Source: Kaistia adipata DSM 17808
GTDB lineage: Bacteria; Pseudomonadota; Alphaproteobacteria; Rhizobiales; Kaistiaceae
Direction of reading: 5' to 3'
Assembly: GCF_000423225.1 (NCBI RefSeq)
Contig: NZ_AUHO01000007.1
Coordinates: forward strand, 248,001-312,000
Length of the DNA stretch: 64,000 nucleotides
Positions 16,534-23,164 of the stretch are shown here, piece by piece. Numbering within the stretch: position 1 is the first letter of the stretch; each line of letters starts with the position of its first letter. The notes beneath the pieces were generated by a model. The model saw only the letters and a program-made list of their open reading frames with translations. It was not told where the DNA came from and ran no database searches. The position numbers and the translations under genes were made by a program.

Positions 16534-16850
16534 TGGGGGCGTTGTCGAAGATCCTGCGATCGACCGAGGGCGGACGTCTGATGTTTTGGTGTCCCGGATG
16601 CGATGGGGCGCATCAGGTCGGTGTCGGCGAGGGGGCCGGGCGGCGCTGGAGCTATAATGGCAATCCCGACGCTCCGACGTTCATGCCGTCCGTGCTGGTC
16701 ACCTACAACGGCGCTGATGCCGATACACCCGGTGGGGTTCCGTCCGTCTGCCATTCGTTCGTGACCGACGGGCGGATCCAGTTTCTGGGTGACTGCACTC
16801 ACGCGCTGGCCGGCCAGACGGTCGATATACCGGAATGGGAGGCGTCATGA
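16533..16850 (+). CDS. DUF6527-like small metal-binding phage protein
   Basis: The 105-residue protein carries two cysteine/histidine clusters: FWCPGCDGAHQV near residue 18 and VCHSFVTDGRIQFLGDCTHALAGQ near residue 72. Between them is the aromatic motif WSYNGNPDAPTFMPSVLV. This pattern fits the DUF6527 family, which is found in phage lysis regions and is often misnamed as ammonia monooxygenase. The residues suggest a zinc site; the function is unknown. Its ATG overlaps the endolysin stop, and its stop overlaps the Rz start. Confidence 0.78.
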   Translation: MGALSKILRSTEGGRLMFWCPGCDGAHQVGVGEGAGRRWSYNGNPDAPTFMPSVLVTYNGADADTPGGVPSVCHSFVTDGRIQFLGDCTHALAGQTVDIPEWEAS

Positions 16851-17200
16851 TTGCCTCGCCCCTCGGCCGCTGGCTCGCGGCCGGCGCGTTTGCTCTTGCG
16901 TTGATCGCGTTCGCATCCGTCACCGCCTATTTCGTCGGCCGCAGCGACGGCGCCGCCGGCTGCGAACAGCGCTGGCAGTCGAAGATGTCGGCCGAGCAGA
17001 CCAGGCAGGCCTATGCCCGTGCGCAGGCGCTCGACGCGGCGGTCGCCCGCGAACTCGCCCGCGCGGCCGAGAATGAAGCTCTGGAAAAGAAGGTGTCCGA
17101 CTATGAGGCTGAACTCGCACGCGAGCCGGCGCAGGCTGGCGGCTTTGATTGTCGTCTGCGCCCTGCCGATCTTGAGCGCCTTCGCCTGCTCCGACGATAG
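16847..17200 (+). CDS. Rz-like inner-membrane spanin
   Basis: The 117-residue protein has a short cytoplasmic start, one N-terminal membrane helix (WLAAGAFALALIAFASVTAYFVG, about residues 9-31) and a long charged periplasmic coiled coil (QALDAAVARELARAAENEALEKKVSDYEAEL). This is the layout of the i-spanin Rz, which together with the o-spanin Rz1 fuses inner and outer membranes in the last step of lysis. The start overlaps the previous stop (ATGA). Confidence 0.82.
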   Translation: MIASPLGRWLAAGAFALALIAFASVTAYFVGRSDGAAGCEQRWQSKMSAEQTRQAYARAQALDAAVARELARAAENEALEKKVSDYEAELAREPAQAGGFDCRLRPADLERLRLLRR

Positions 17201-17390
17201 ACCGGCGCTCGCGCTCGAGCTGCCGTCGATGCCGGCCGAAGTCCGCAAGCACTGCCGGCACCCCGATCTCGTGGAGATCGACTCGCGCGCGATGATCGGC
17301 CGCTATTCGCTGGCACTCGACCAGTGCGACGGCCGGCGGGCCGACGCCGTGGCGTTCGGCGATGATCTCAGGAAGGGGATGAGCCGGTGA
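17103..17390 (+). CDS. Rz1-like outer-membrane spanin, nested in Rz
   Basis: The 95-residue protein starts inside the 3' end of Rz in a different frame (98-nt overlap), the classical Rz/Rz1 arrangement. The N-terminus is a signal peptide (RRRLAALIVVCALPILSAFAC) ending at a candidate lipid-modified cysteine, though the SAFAC lipobox is non-canonical. The mature part is short and Pro-containing, with HCRHPDLVEID in the middle. It would form the outer-membrane half of the spanin complex. Confidence 0.75.
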   Translation: MRLNSHASRRRLAALIVVCALPILSAFACSDDRPALALELPSMPAEVRKHCRHPDLVEIDSRAMIGRYSLALDQCDGRRADAVAFGDDLRKGMSR

Positions 17391-17728
17391 CGACTGCCGA
17401 TAAAATCGCCGCAAACACCACCATTCTCGTCATGTCGCGCATCGCGATGCTGCTGACGCCGGCGCTGCTGAGCGCCATGGCGTTCCTGTTCTGGCTCTAT
17501 CTCGATGGGATCTCGGCAGACGCGAGCGCGGCGGTCAGCACCGCCAACAAGCTCGAGACGCGCGTGACGGTGCTCGAGGGAAACGAGGCGATCGGACGTC
17601 AGGATCGCATCCGGTACCAGGATCAGGTGCTGGCCCAGCTGATGAAGCTCACCGACAAAGTCGACAACCAGGCCGGCCAGATCGCAGCGCTCACCGCGAC
17701 GATCGAGGCGTTGAAGGGTAAGCGCTAA
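17387..17728 (+). CDS. Phage membrane protein with coiled coil, unknown function
   Basis: A GTG start overlaps the Rz1 stop by four bases (GTGA). The 113-residue product has one strong membrane segment (IAMLLTPALLSAMAFLFWLYL, about residues 19-39) and a C-terminal heptad-rich region (KLETRVTVLEG...LMKLTDKVDNQAGQIAALTATIEALKGKR). It resembles small tail-end proteins in lysis cassettes of rhizobial prophages. It may be a lysis accessory or an antiholin-like protein. It is the last gene I assign to the prophage. Confidence 0.7.
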   Translation: MTTADKIAANTTILVMSRIAMLLTPALLSAMAFLFWLYLDGISADASAAVSTANKLETRVTVLEGNEAIGRQDRIRYQDQVLAQLMKLTDKVDNQAGQIAALTATIEALKGKR

Positions 17729-17741
17729 GCGCGCGATGCGG

Positions 17742-17939
17742 TCATGATCCTTTTCGCGCCCTGGCTGCCTTTTTCTCAGGCATGGGATGCGCTGCTTGGT
17801 AGGCCAATCTCTGTGCGCGAAGGCGCTCTGTCTTGGCGGCGGTCAACGCCTGTTCTCGCCCGATAATCTCAAGGGCGGCTGATGTTGTTGCATCAGCCTT
17901 CTGTTCTCGCGACGGGCCTTTGACTATTCTGGTCGGCAT
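17742..17939 (-). CDS. Small conserved basic protein, 65 aa
   Basis: The ATG at 17939 has a strong AGGAGG four bases upstream, so the longer open frame to 18023 is rejected. The 65-residue product (TTSAALEIIGREQALTAAKTERLRAQRL, then a Lys/Arg-rich tail) looks like small helical hypothetical proteins common in Rhizobiales. It lies just after the terminator of the cold shock gene on the same strand, so it is transcribed from its own promoter or by read-through. The function is unknown; the basic tail could bind nucleic acid. Confidence 0.62.
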   Translation of the reverse strand: MPTRIVKGPSREQKADATTSAALEIIGREQALTAAKTERLRAQRLAYQAAHPMPEKKAARARKGS

Positions 17940-17954
17940 AGGTCCTCCTGAAAC

Positions 17955-17983
17955 AAAAAAAAGGCCGGGCAAAGCCCGACCTT
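17955..17983 (-). terminator. Terminator of the cold shock gene
   Basis: On the minus strand, arms AAGGTCGGGC and GCCCGGCCTT (one G-T pair, 3-nt loop) are followed by an uninterrupted T tract of eight. It lies about 55 bases after the cold shock stop and ends six bases before the AGGAGG of the 65-aa gene. Confidence 0.8.
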
Positions 17984-18039
17984 CTCCGGCAAACGAGCGG
18001 GGTGCCAGTACATCCGTGGTCACCGCTCAAGTTCGCGAA

Positions 18040-18249
18040 TCATGCAGCCCGAAGGTTTTCGGCCGTATTCTTTCCGTTCCGCCTATCGGGCACTGCGTCG
18101 TAGCTGACCTTCTGGCCCTCTTGCAGTGTCCGCATTCCGGATCGCTCTACCGCCGAAATGTGAACGAAGATGTCGGCGTTGCCGTCCTCGGGCTGAATGA
18201 AGCCAAAACCCTTGGTTTCGTTGAAGAACTTAACTGTTCCAATAGACAT
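18040..18249 (-). CDS. cspA: Cold shock protein, CspA family
   Basis: The 69-residue product is a single cold-shock (OB-fold) domain with both RNA-binding motifs: [17 protein letters not shown] (RNP1) and [10 protein letters not shown] (RNP2). These proteins melt RNA secondary structure after cold shock or in stationary phase. The start at 18249 has AAGGAA upstream; the longer frame reaching 18369 is only leader sequence. A terminator follows at 17955-17983. It has normal host-like sequence and is used here to mark the chromosome side of the prophage boundary. Confidence 0.92.
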   Translation of the reverse strand: MSIGTVKFFNETKGFGFIQPEDGNADIFVHISAVERSGMRTLQEGQKVSYDAVPDRRNGKNTAENLRAA

Positions 18250-18574
18250 ACGATTTCCTTGCAAAATCGAGTGTATAAATGGCGACACCGCCAAAGCAGT
18301 TCGCCGCGAATACCGAAGATGTGGGGGAAAACGTTGTGGCTTTATCGGCCAGAACAGAGCTCTTCGCACGTTCGATTTTCAAATCATACGGGTGGATTGT
18401 GTTTTAAGCAAGGTGATTTGCGAGCGACACAATCGATCGCGAATTTCTCACTGAGGTGCGAGCGAGATGAAGCTCGAAGGTGTCATGCAAACGCGACGAG
18501 CGCATGTCCGGGCGCCAACGCAGGATGGTGAACAGGGCTCGGCCGTATAATTCGGGGGGTGGGCGTCGCGGCAG
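18250..18574. other. Leader/intergenic region upstream of the cold shock gene
   Basis: I see no credible gene in these 325 bases. They contain the 5' leader of the cold shock gene. Long structured leaders are typical of this family, but I could not define a conserved fold by eye. Base composition is lower in GC than its surroundings. Confidence 0.4.
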
Positions 18575-18784
18575 GTGACCTGGCACGAGATGTTGCGCGC
18601 CGCATCGAAGACTCAGTTCGCCCTAATCGTTCACGTCGAGACGCGGATTGAAGGTGTCCGCGATACGCTCAAAGAGACGAACGACAAGCTAGATCGTTTG
18701 CTGGGATACCCGGCGCCGAAGCGCTGGCCGTGTAGGAGCATGGCTGCGCAAGAAGTTGATCTACCAGTGCGCCAGCTCGCGTAA
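18575..18784 (+). CDS. Possible small protein, 69 aa
   Basis: A GTG start gives a peptide with a helical, heptad-like middle (HVETRIEGVRDTLKETNDKLDRLLG). No ribosome binding site stands out. It overlaps the end of the opposite-strand frame at 18761-18988 by 24 bases. It could be a decayed phage-derived gene. Low confidence. Confidence 0.3.
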   Translation: MTWHEMLRAASKTQFALIVHVETRIEGVRDTLKETNDKLDRLLGYPAPKRWPCRSMAAQEVDLPVRQLA

Positions 18785-18988
18785 GGCCCATACGACGACG
18801 AGGCCCAAGACGCCCCCCCGAAGCACTACGATGCGATCCTTCAAATCGACGATCTGCACGTCACGTTTCGCAAGTTCACGCTCCAGTTCAGCGATCCGAT
18901 TGCGGCTGCCGGCGACTTCATCGCGCTGGAATTCTCTATCAGCTAACGCTGTCGCAGCAGGCCTGAAGAAGACGTCGCGTTCCGACAC
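18761..18988 (-). CDS. Possible small tail-anchored coiled-coil protein, 75 aa
   Basis: A GTG start at 18988 with GAGGG about twelve bases upstream gives a charged coiled coil (NRIAELERELAKRDVQIVDL) followed by a C-terminal hydrophobic helix (VLRGGVLGLVVVWALREL). This layout looks protein-like and resembles small phage membrane proteins. No family is recognised. It may be a remnant of the neighbouring prophage. Confidence 0.42.
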   Translation of the reverse strand: MSERDVFFRPAATALADREFQRDEVAGSRNRIAELERELAKRDVQIVDLKDRIVVLRGGVLGLVVVWALRELAHW

Positions 18989-19434
18989 TGTGCCTAAACC
19001 CTCGATAGTTCATGCCTGAAACTAGATTTGGCGGAATCTTGATACTTTTCAATCAGCATCCTGATTATCGGCTCCTGCCCGGCGCGGCCTTGCATCTTGA
19101 GGATGGGCGAGTCCCGGTGGATCGGCGAGCGAGCTGAGACCGAGCCTTAACGAGAGGTTAATGGCCCGGAGTCGCTCTTCATCCTCACTGTGGCATTTCT
19201 GTCATAGCGCGCGATCAGGCCTTCGGTAATAGTCAATCACAGGAATCGCGAGAAGAGATTCCGGTTGGATCTGTCGGTCACCCTGGGGTGGGGGCCAAAA
19301 AACAGAAACAGCTGAACGGGGATTAGGACGGACTTCATACGAGCTAGCGAGAAGGGGTGATCCGCAAGGGTCTACTCGGTAGCGACGAGAAGAATGGAAT
19401 ACTCTCCTGGTTTTACCTTTTTGGAGGTCAGGAT
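18989..19434. other. Porin upstream region
   Basis: These 446 bases contain no gene. I can see a perfect TTAA-N7-TTAA box at 19147-19161, a small inverted repeat AATCAG/CTGATT at 19051-19066, and the porin ribosome binding site GGAGGTCAGGAT before ATG 19435. The promoter itself is not obvious. Confidence 0.5.
19147..19161. promoter_or_regulatory. Candidate CtrA binding site (TTAA-N7-TTAA)
   Basis: TTAA, seven bases, TTAA: an exact match to the CtrA consensus of alphaproteobacteria. It lies 274 bases before the porin start, further than usual, unless the transcript has a long leader. CtrA is the cell-cycle master regulator. One exact match in a 64-kb high-GC window is unlikely but possible by chance. 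Confidence 0.45.
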
Positions 19435-20670
19435 ATGAACTTTAAGACCCTTCTCCTCGGCTCTGCGGCCGCCATGCTCGTGGCTGGCAGCGCTCAGGCG
19501 GCGGATCTCACGGTCGCCGAGCCGGTCGACTACGTGAAGGTCTGCGACGCTTTCGGCACGGGCTTCTTCTACTCCCCCGGCACCGACACCTGCATCAAGA
19601 TCGGCGGCTATGTGAAGTTCGGCACCTCCTTCGGTGACCGTTCGGATCTCGGCGACTTCAATAACATCTACCCGAACAGCAGCTGGGGCAACTTCTTCAC
19701 GGAAGTGTCGATCCAGGCGACGGCTTCGTCGGTCACCGAATTCGGTAACCTGACCGGCTTCATCGACATGCGCGCCAAGACCGGCAACACGACCGGTTCG
19801 GACGAGACGCTGACCGACTACATCAACGCTTCGACCAACTCCGCTTACGTCGACAGCGCCTACCTCGAGCTCGGTCCGCTCAAGGCCGGTTACTTCACCT
19901 CGCTGTTCGATTTCGGCCGCGGCTACAACGACACCGGCATGTTCGGTTCGGACTCGACCGTCGACCACATCCAGCTGACCTACGCCGTCAACGGCTTCGG
20001 TCTGGCGATCTCGGTCGAAGACCAGCGTGATCGTGGTCAGCTCGGCCCGTACGTTGACCTCGTCGAGGAAGTCAACACCGACAATATCCCGGACATCGTC
20101 GGTGCCATCACCTACGCTTCGGGCATCTTCTCGGCCAAGATCGCTGCGGCCTACACCAACCAGGCCATCGAAGAGACCAACGTGCTTGACGTCTACGACG
20201 GAAAGTCGGGTTGGGCCGTCGGCGGCGGTCTCGAGGTCGCCCTCGACAGCTTCTCGGCTGGCGATCGCTTCTTCGTGTCGGCTGCCTATGGCGACAATGC
20301 CAACTCCTTCACCGGCATCGCCGGCGGCACCTCGGTGGCTGGCTTCATCGGCCCGATCCAGAGCGCCGCTATCTCGGTCCTGCCGGGCTCGAGCTGGAGC
20401 GCGCTGGCTTCGTACAAGCATGTCTGGACTCCGAACCTGTGGTCGTCGCTCTCGGGCGGCTACGCCAGCTTCGACGGTTCGAACTTCGTCGACGATTACG
20501 GCATCGACGCTTGGCGCGTTGGCTTCACGACCGCCTACACCCCGGTCAAGGGTCTCGACCTGGTCGGTGACGTCTTCTACACGGATGTCAACGTCACGCG
20601 CGACAACTTCGTCGATCCGGTCGACGGCAATGGCTGGACGTTCAACCTGTTCCTGAAGCGCTCCTGGTAA
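19435..20670 (+). CDS. Outer-membrane porin (alphaproteobacterial porin family)
   Basis: The 411-residue porin begins with a clear signal peptide (NFKTLLLGSAAAMLVAGSAQA, cleavage before ADLTVAEP). The mature start continues with VDYVKVCDAFGTGFFYSPGTDTCIKIGGYVKFG, the signature of the Omp2b-type family. The two cysteines there usually form a disulfide. The rest alternates beta strands and ends in LKRSW, with an aromatic C-terminal residue for BAM recognition. It forms a trimeric general diffusion pore. GGAGGTCAGGAT precedes the ATG, so the longer frame to 19357 is rejected. A strong terminator follows. Codon use is strongly biased, suggesting high expression. Confidence 0.93.
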   Translation: MNFKTLLLGSAAAMLVAGSAQAADLTVAEPVDYVKVCDAFGTGFFYSPGTDTCIKIGGYVKFGTSFGDRSDLGDFNNIYPNSSWGNFFTEVSIQATASSVTEFGNLTGFIDMRAKTGNTTGSDETLTDYINASTNSAYVDSAYLELGPLKAGYFTSLFDFGRGYNDTGMFGSDSTVDHIQLTYAVNGFGLAISVEDQRDRGQLGPYVDLVEEVNTDNIPDIVGAITYASGIFSAKIAAAYTNQAIEETNVLDVYDGKSGWAVGGGLEVALDSFSAGDRFFVSAAYGDNANSFTGIAGGTSVAGFIGPIQSAAISVLPGSSWSALASYKHVWTPNLWSSLSGGYASFDGSNFVDDYGIDAWRVGFTTAYTPVKGLDLVGDVFYTDVNVTRDNFVDPVDGNGWTFNLFLKRSW

Positions 20671-20695
20671 TCCCAGGCTCGTTTGAGTGACACGA

Positions 20696-20730
20696 GGCCC
20701 GGCGGAGAAATCCGCCGGGCCTTTTCTTTT
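20696..20730 (+). terminator. Strong intrinsic terminator after the porin
   Basis: Eleven-base perfect arms GGCCCGGCGGA and TCCGCCGGGCC with a GAAA tetraloop are followed by TTTTCTTTT. This should end the highly expressed porin transcript efficiently, just before the integrase-like gene. Confidence 0.92.
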
Positions 20731-20734
20731 GGGT

Positions 20735-21817
20735 ATGAAGAAGTTCGCCACCATCACCGTCGCCGGCAGATTGCTGGAGCTGGACGCGCCCGGCCTTAAG
20801 AGCCGGACGCGCAAGAACGGCTCGGTCTATGTGTATTGGGAAGCTCCGCCCTGGGCGCCGGACTTTCGGCCGCGCACGGTCGGCTTCCAGCCGGACTGGA
20901 ACGAGCCGTCGGATTTTGAACGCATCGCGGCCGAGTGCCGGGCGCTGCAGCGACGCGCCGAAGAGATGGCGGGCCGCGTGGCTCTCTCCGCTGATCCGCC
21001 GGCGAGAGAAGGAACGCTCGGCCAACTCCTCAACGACTACCGATCAGCCGCCGACTCGCCCATGCGCGCCCTTCGAGGTGGCACGCGCGATACGTATGAG
21101 CGCTGGATAGGTCTGCTCGCTCCGTTTCGCGATGTCGGTTTGCGCGAGGTCGACCTTGAGGGGCTTCGCGCCTGGTTCGCCGCCATCGGCGCGCCTTCCG
21201 GTCCCGGCGCCGCGCCGAGGGGGCGCCGGGCAACGGCAGCCTTCCAGATGCTGCGCATGGTGCTTGCCTTCGGTGCCGCGCGTGGCAGGCCTTTTTGCGC
21301 CGATCTGGAGCGCCTCGCGAGGCGAAGCGAGTTTGATCCGTCCGGCGCGCGCCGTGATGCGATGAAGCCGGCGCAGGCAAACCGATTCGTACGCCACGCC
21401 CTATCGGCGGGTGAGATCCGGCTTGCGCTTTCCCAGGCCTGCCAGTTCGAACTCGGCCTGAGCCAGGCGGAGGTAATCGGGGATTGGCTGGAGGTCGAGG
21501 CGGGCTATGTGCCGCAGGCGGGAGAGATACTCTTCCAGCGTCGGCGCTGGACCGGCGGCCTTACCTTCGAGATGCTGAACGGGCATGTGCTGACCGTGCC
21601 TTCGCCAGGTGGTGATTTGGTTTTCGATCTCAGCAAGCATCAGCTCGTGCTCGCCTGCCTCGAGCGCATCCCGGATCGGGCCGGTCCCTTCATCGTGCGC
21701 AAGGATGGCCGCCCCTATGACAGATTTACCTTCGCGCGCGCTTGGAGGGCGCTCGCGGACGAGGCGGGCTTGCCGGCTGATCTGTGGAATAGCGACAGCT
21801 CGCGGCTGCGGGGATAA
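20735..21817 (+). CDS. Tyrosine recombinase/integrase-like protein, C-terminus missing
   Basis: This 360-residue protein resembles integrases of alphaproteobacterial mobile elements. It has an N-terminal arm-like domain (RKNGSVYVYWEAPPWAPDFRP), a core-binding helical domain (LGQLLNDYRSAADSPMRAL...TRDTYERW), and the start of the catalytic domain (AGEIRLALSQACQFELGLSQAEVIGDWLEVEAG). It stops at NSDSSRLRG, where related proteins continue into GIT and then the H-x-x-R and tyrosine motifs. In another frame the sequence LAAAGITG appears at the same point, so a frameshift probably removed the catalytic tail. It is unlikely to be active. The start lies only five bases after the porin terminator and has no good ribosome binding site. 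Confidence 0.65.
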   Translation: MKKFATITVAGRLLELDAPGLKSRTRKNGSVYVYWEAPPWAPDFRPRTVGFQPDWNEPSDFERIAAECRALQRRAEEMAGRVALSADPPAREGTLGQLLNDYRSAADSPMRALRGGTRDTYERWIGLLAPFRDVGLREVDLEGLRAWFAAIGAPSGPGAAPRGRRATAAFQMLRMVLAFGAARGRPFCADLERLARRSEFDPSGARRDAMKPAQANRFVRHALSAGEIRLALSQACQFELGLSQAEVIGDWLEVEAGYVPQAGEILFQRRRWTGGLTFEMLNGHVLTVPSPGGDLVFDLSKHQLVLACLERIPDRAGPFIVRKDGRPYDRFTFARAWRALADEAGLPADLWNSDSSRLRG

Positions 21818-22299
21818 CAGGCCCCCGGGGCCGGGCTTGGCGAGGCGGATGCGCTTCCCACGTCCCGATTCCCAGAACTTGGCTGATCTCTGGCTGCGCG
21901 GTGCAAGAGTGGCAACTCAAGGCCGCAATCCTCGCCTTCAAGCTGCAATGAGGCGATTTGGCTGTTGGACAAAGATGCAAAAAGCCAAAGGAAATCAATG
22001 CTGGACTTTTGTGTCCCACAGAGCGCTAACGCTCTGATATAATTGCAAAAATGTAGTCTACCATTGAACTACACCCGCATCGCCAGCATTGAAAAAACGC
22101 CGACCTTTTCGCGGATCGTTCGCTGGTGCGCCGAATCCGGAAATGCATGGGAATATGTAGCCGCTTCACCCGGTCGTGATCAAGGCCGCCGGACCGGGCC
22201 GGCCCGGTACCGGGTCCGCGTGCCGTTGAAAACCGGCGATGCCCTGGCCCGCAAGGGAGGATGGCGGTCGCGTCGGTTGCCGGCGAAGGCGGGAGCCGC
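21818..22299. other. Non-coding debris after the integrase
   Basis: No credible gene. The first part carries frame-scrambled remains of the integrase C-terminus. A 7-bp inverted repeat (CAGAGCG/CGCTCTG) lies at 22019-22036, followed by an AT-richer stretch and the tRNA-Gly fragment at 22057-22078. The GC-rich tail from 22170 is the 3' flank of the minus-strand gene. Confidence 0.45.
22057..22078 (-). other. 5' fragment of a tRNA-Gly gene
   Basis: Read on the minus strand, the 22 bases are GCGGGTGTAGTTCAATGGTA plus GA, which is the acceptor strand and D-arm of a typical alphaproteobacterial tRNA-Gly. The similarity stops in the D-stem; no anticodon, T arm or 3' acceptor follows. It is not a functional tRNA. 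It may mark a recombination or attachment event of the adjacent element. Confidence 0.55.
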
Positions 22300-22722
22300 T
22301 CAGGATTCGTCTCGCCCGATCGCCGCGGTCGGGCCGGTCCGGAGGATGTCCGGCTCGCTGCCTTCAGCCCCCTTCGCCGGCGGTGCGTCTTCCTGCGGAG
22401 CGCTTCGCGTGGGACGTGCGGCCGCAGGGCCTTCCGGATGGATTCGCGCGGGCTTCGTCTTCCCGGCGGGGCGCGCGCGGCTCGGCGCGGGGCGTCCGCG
22501 CGCGGACCTGGCCGGCCGAGGCGTCCGCGGCGCGTGCCCGGTGGAGAGGGCGGGGCCCAGCTCGTCGAAACGGTCGGCGATCCAGTGCATGTGGGACACG
22601 ACCGTCGCGGAGCCTCCGCTTCGGAGCGGGGTCTCGGCGAGCTCGATCAGGTCGGATCGCAGCAGCCCCATCAGCGCCGAGATTTCCTGCAGGCTTTCCT
22701 TCAATCCGGTGCGCGCGGCCAT
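22300..22722 (-). CDS. Hypothetical protein, second gene of an SOS-box operon
   Basis: ATG 22722 is preceded by AGAGGAGGA, so the longer frame to 22827 is rejected. The 140-residue product has an N-terminal helical domain of about 60 residues (LKESLQEISALMGLLRSDLI, then HMHWIADRFDELG). A Pro/Ala/Arg/Lys-rich, probably disordered tail follows. I recognise no family. It lies about 100 bases after the 65-aa gene on the same strand and most likely shares its SOS-controlled promoter. A nucleic-acid-associated role is compatible with the basic tail but unproven. Confidence 0.62.
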   Translation of the reverse strand: MAARTGLKESLQEISALMGLLRSDLIELAETPLRSGGSATVVSHMHWIADRFDELGPALSTGHAPRTPRPARSARGRPAPSRARPAGKTKPARIHPEGPAAARPTRSAPQEDAPPAKGAEGSEPDILRTGPTAAIGRDES

Positions 22723-22820
22723 GCTGGCGGTCCTCCTCTGCTGGCCGGGATCAACGCCGGCGCCGCGCCGGCGTTCCCGGCGGAGTTCCGGGCGAACCTG
22801 GCCCCACTGCGCCAGAGGGA

Positions 22821-23018
22821 TCAGCAAGGGCGGTGCCCAATGTCGCCGAGGCGCCCGCGCACGAAGCCAAAGGATATACGAGCCGTCCTGGCGTCGATCG
22901 CCAGAAGCAGCGTCTCGATCACCGCGCGGGCGTCGCCCTGATGCGCCGTGACGAGGCTCTCGACCCGAGCCTGCAATGCCGCCTCGGCGCTGTCGATCCG
23001 TTCCGCTGTCTCTGCCAT
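22821..23018 (-). CDS. Hypothetical protein, 65 aa, first gene after an SOS box
   Basis: ATG 23018 has TAGGAG upstream and gives a 65-residue helical protein (MAETAERIDSAEAALQARVE, then GDARAVIETLLLAIDARTARI and a short basic end). No family is recognised. An alphaproteobacterial LexA-type box lies 23 bases before the start, so the gene should be induced by DNA damage. The second, larger gene follows on the same strand. Confidence 0.6.
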   Translation of the reverse strand: MAETAERIDSAEAALQARVESLVTAHQGDARAVIETLLLAIDARTARISFGFVRGRLGDIGHRPC

Positions 23019-23040
23019 ACGCCTTACTCCTACCAATGAT

Positions 23041-23055
23041 GTTCCTATTTTGTTC
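23041..23055 (-). promoter_or_regulatory. Alphaproteobacterial SOS box (GTTC-N7-GTTC)
   Basis: GTTC CTATTTT GTTC on the plus strand reads GAAC-N7-GAAC on the minus strand, the exact LexA-binding motif of alphaproteobacteria. It is centred about 30 bases before ATG 23018 of the minus-strand pair, where LexA would block the promoter. The divergent plus side carries no gene. Confidence 0.72.
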
Positions 23056-23164
23056 TCATCGGGGTCGGAGTCAATCGGGTATCGCGCCGCTGTCCAGAGC
23101 GAAGTGCGCCGAAGGTGCGGAGGGCCGGCTGCGGCTGGTGTCGCTAGCTGGCCGGCCTCGACGG

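Larger units (their letters stand above)
1..17728. mobile_element. P2-like contractile-tail prophage (right part) or tailocin
   Basis: A nearly unbroken plus-strand run follows the P2 tail order: spike V, W, J, I, fibres, sheath FI, tube FII, E/E', tape measure T, U, X, D, then holin, endolysin and Rz/Rz1. Genes overlap by 1 to 4 bases, as in phage late operons. The window opens inside gene V, so capsid, terminase, integrase and repressor cannot be seen and a headless tailocin cannot be excluded. The right limit is placed after the last membrane/coiled-coil protein and before the chromosomal-looking cold shock gene. I found no attachment site, so this boundary is an inference. Confidence 0.85.
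20735..23055. mobile_element. Decayed islet: broken integrase, tRNA-Gly fragment, SOS-box operon
   Basis: Between the porin and the transaldolase gene lie a recombinase without its catalytic end, about 480 bases of non-coding debris containing a tRNA-Gly 5' fragment, and two small unrecognised genes. I read this as the remnant of an integrated element distinct from the P2-like prophage. The limits are approximate. Confidence 0.45.

Noticed and set aside
22057-22078. A functional tRNA-Gly gene
   Set aside because: Only the acceptor strand and part of the D arm are present; anticodon and T arms are missing.
22043-22951. 302-codon plus-strand open frame in the islet
   Set aside because: Arg/Ser/Gly-rich nonsense without a ribosome binding site; the minus strand has two genes with good ribosome binding sites and an SOS box.
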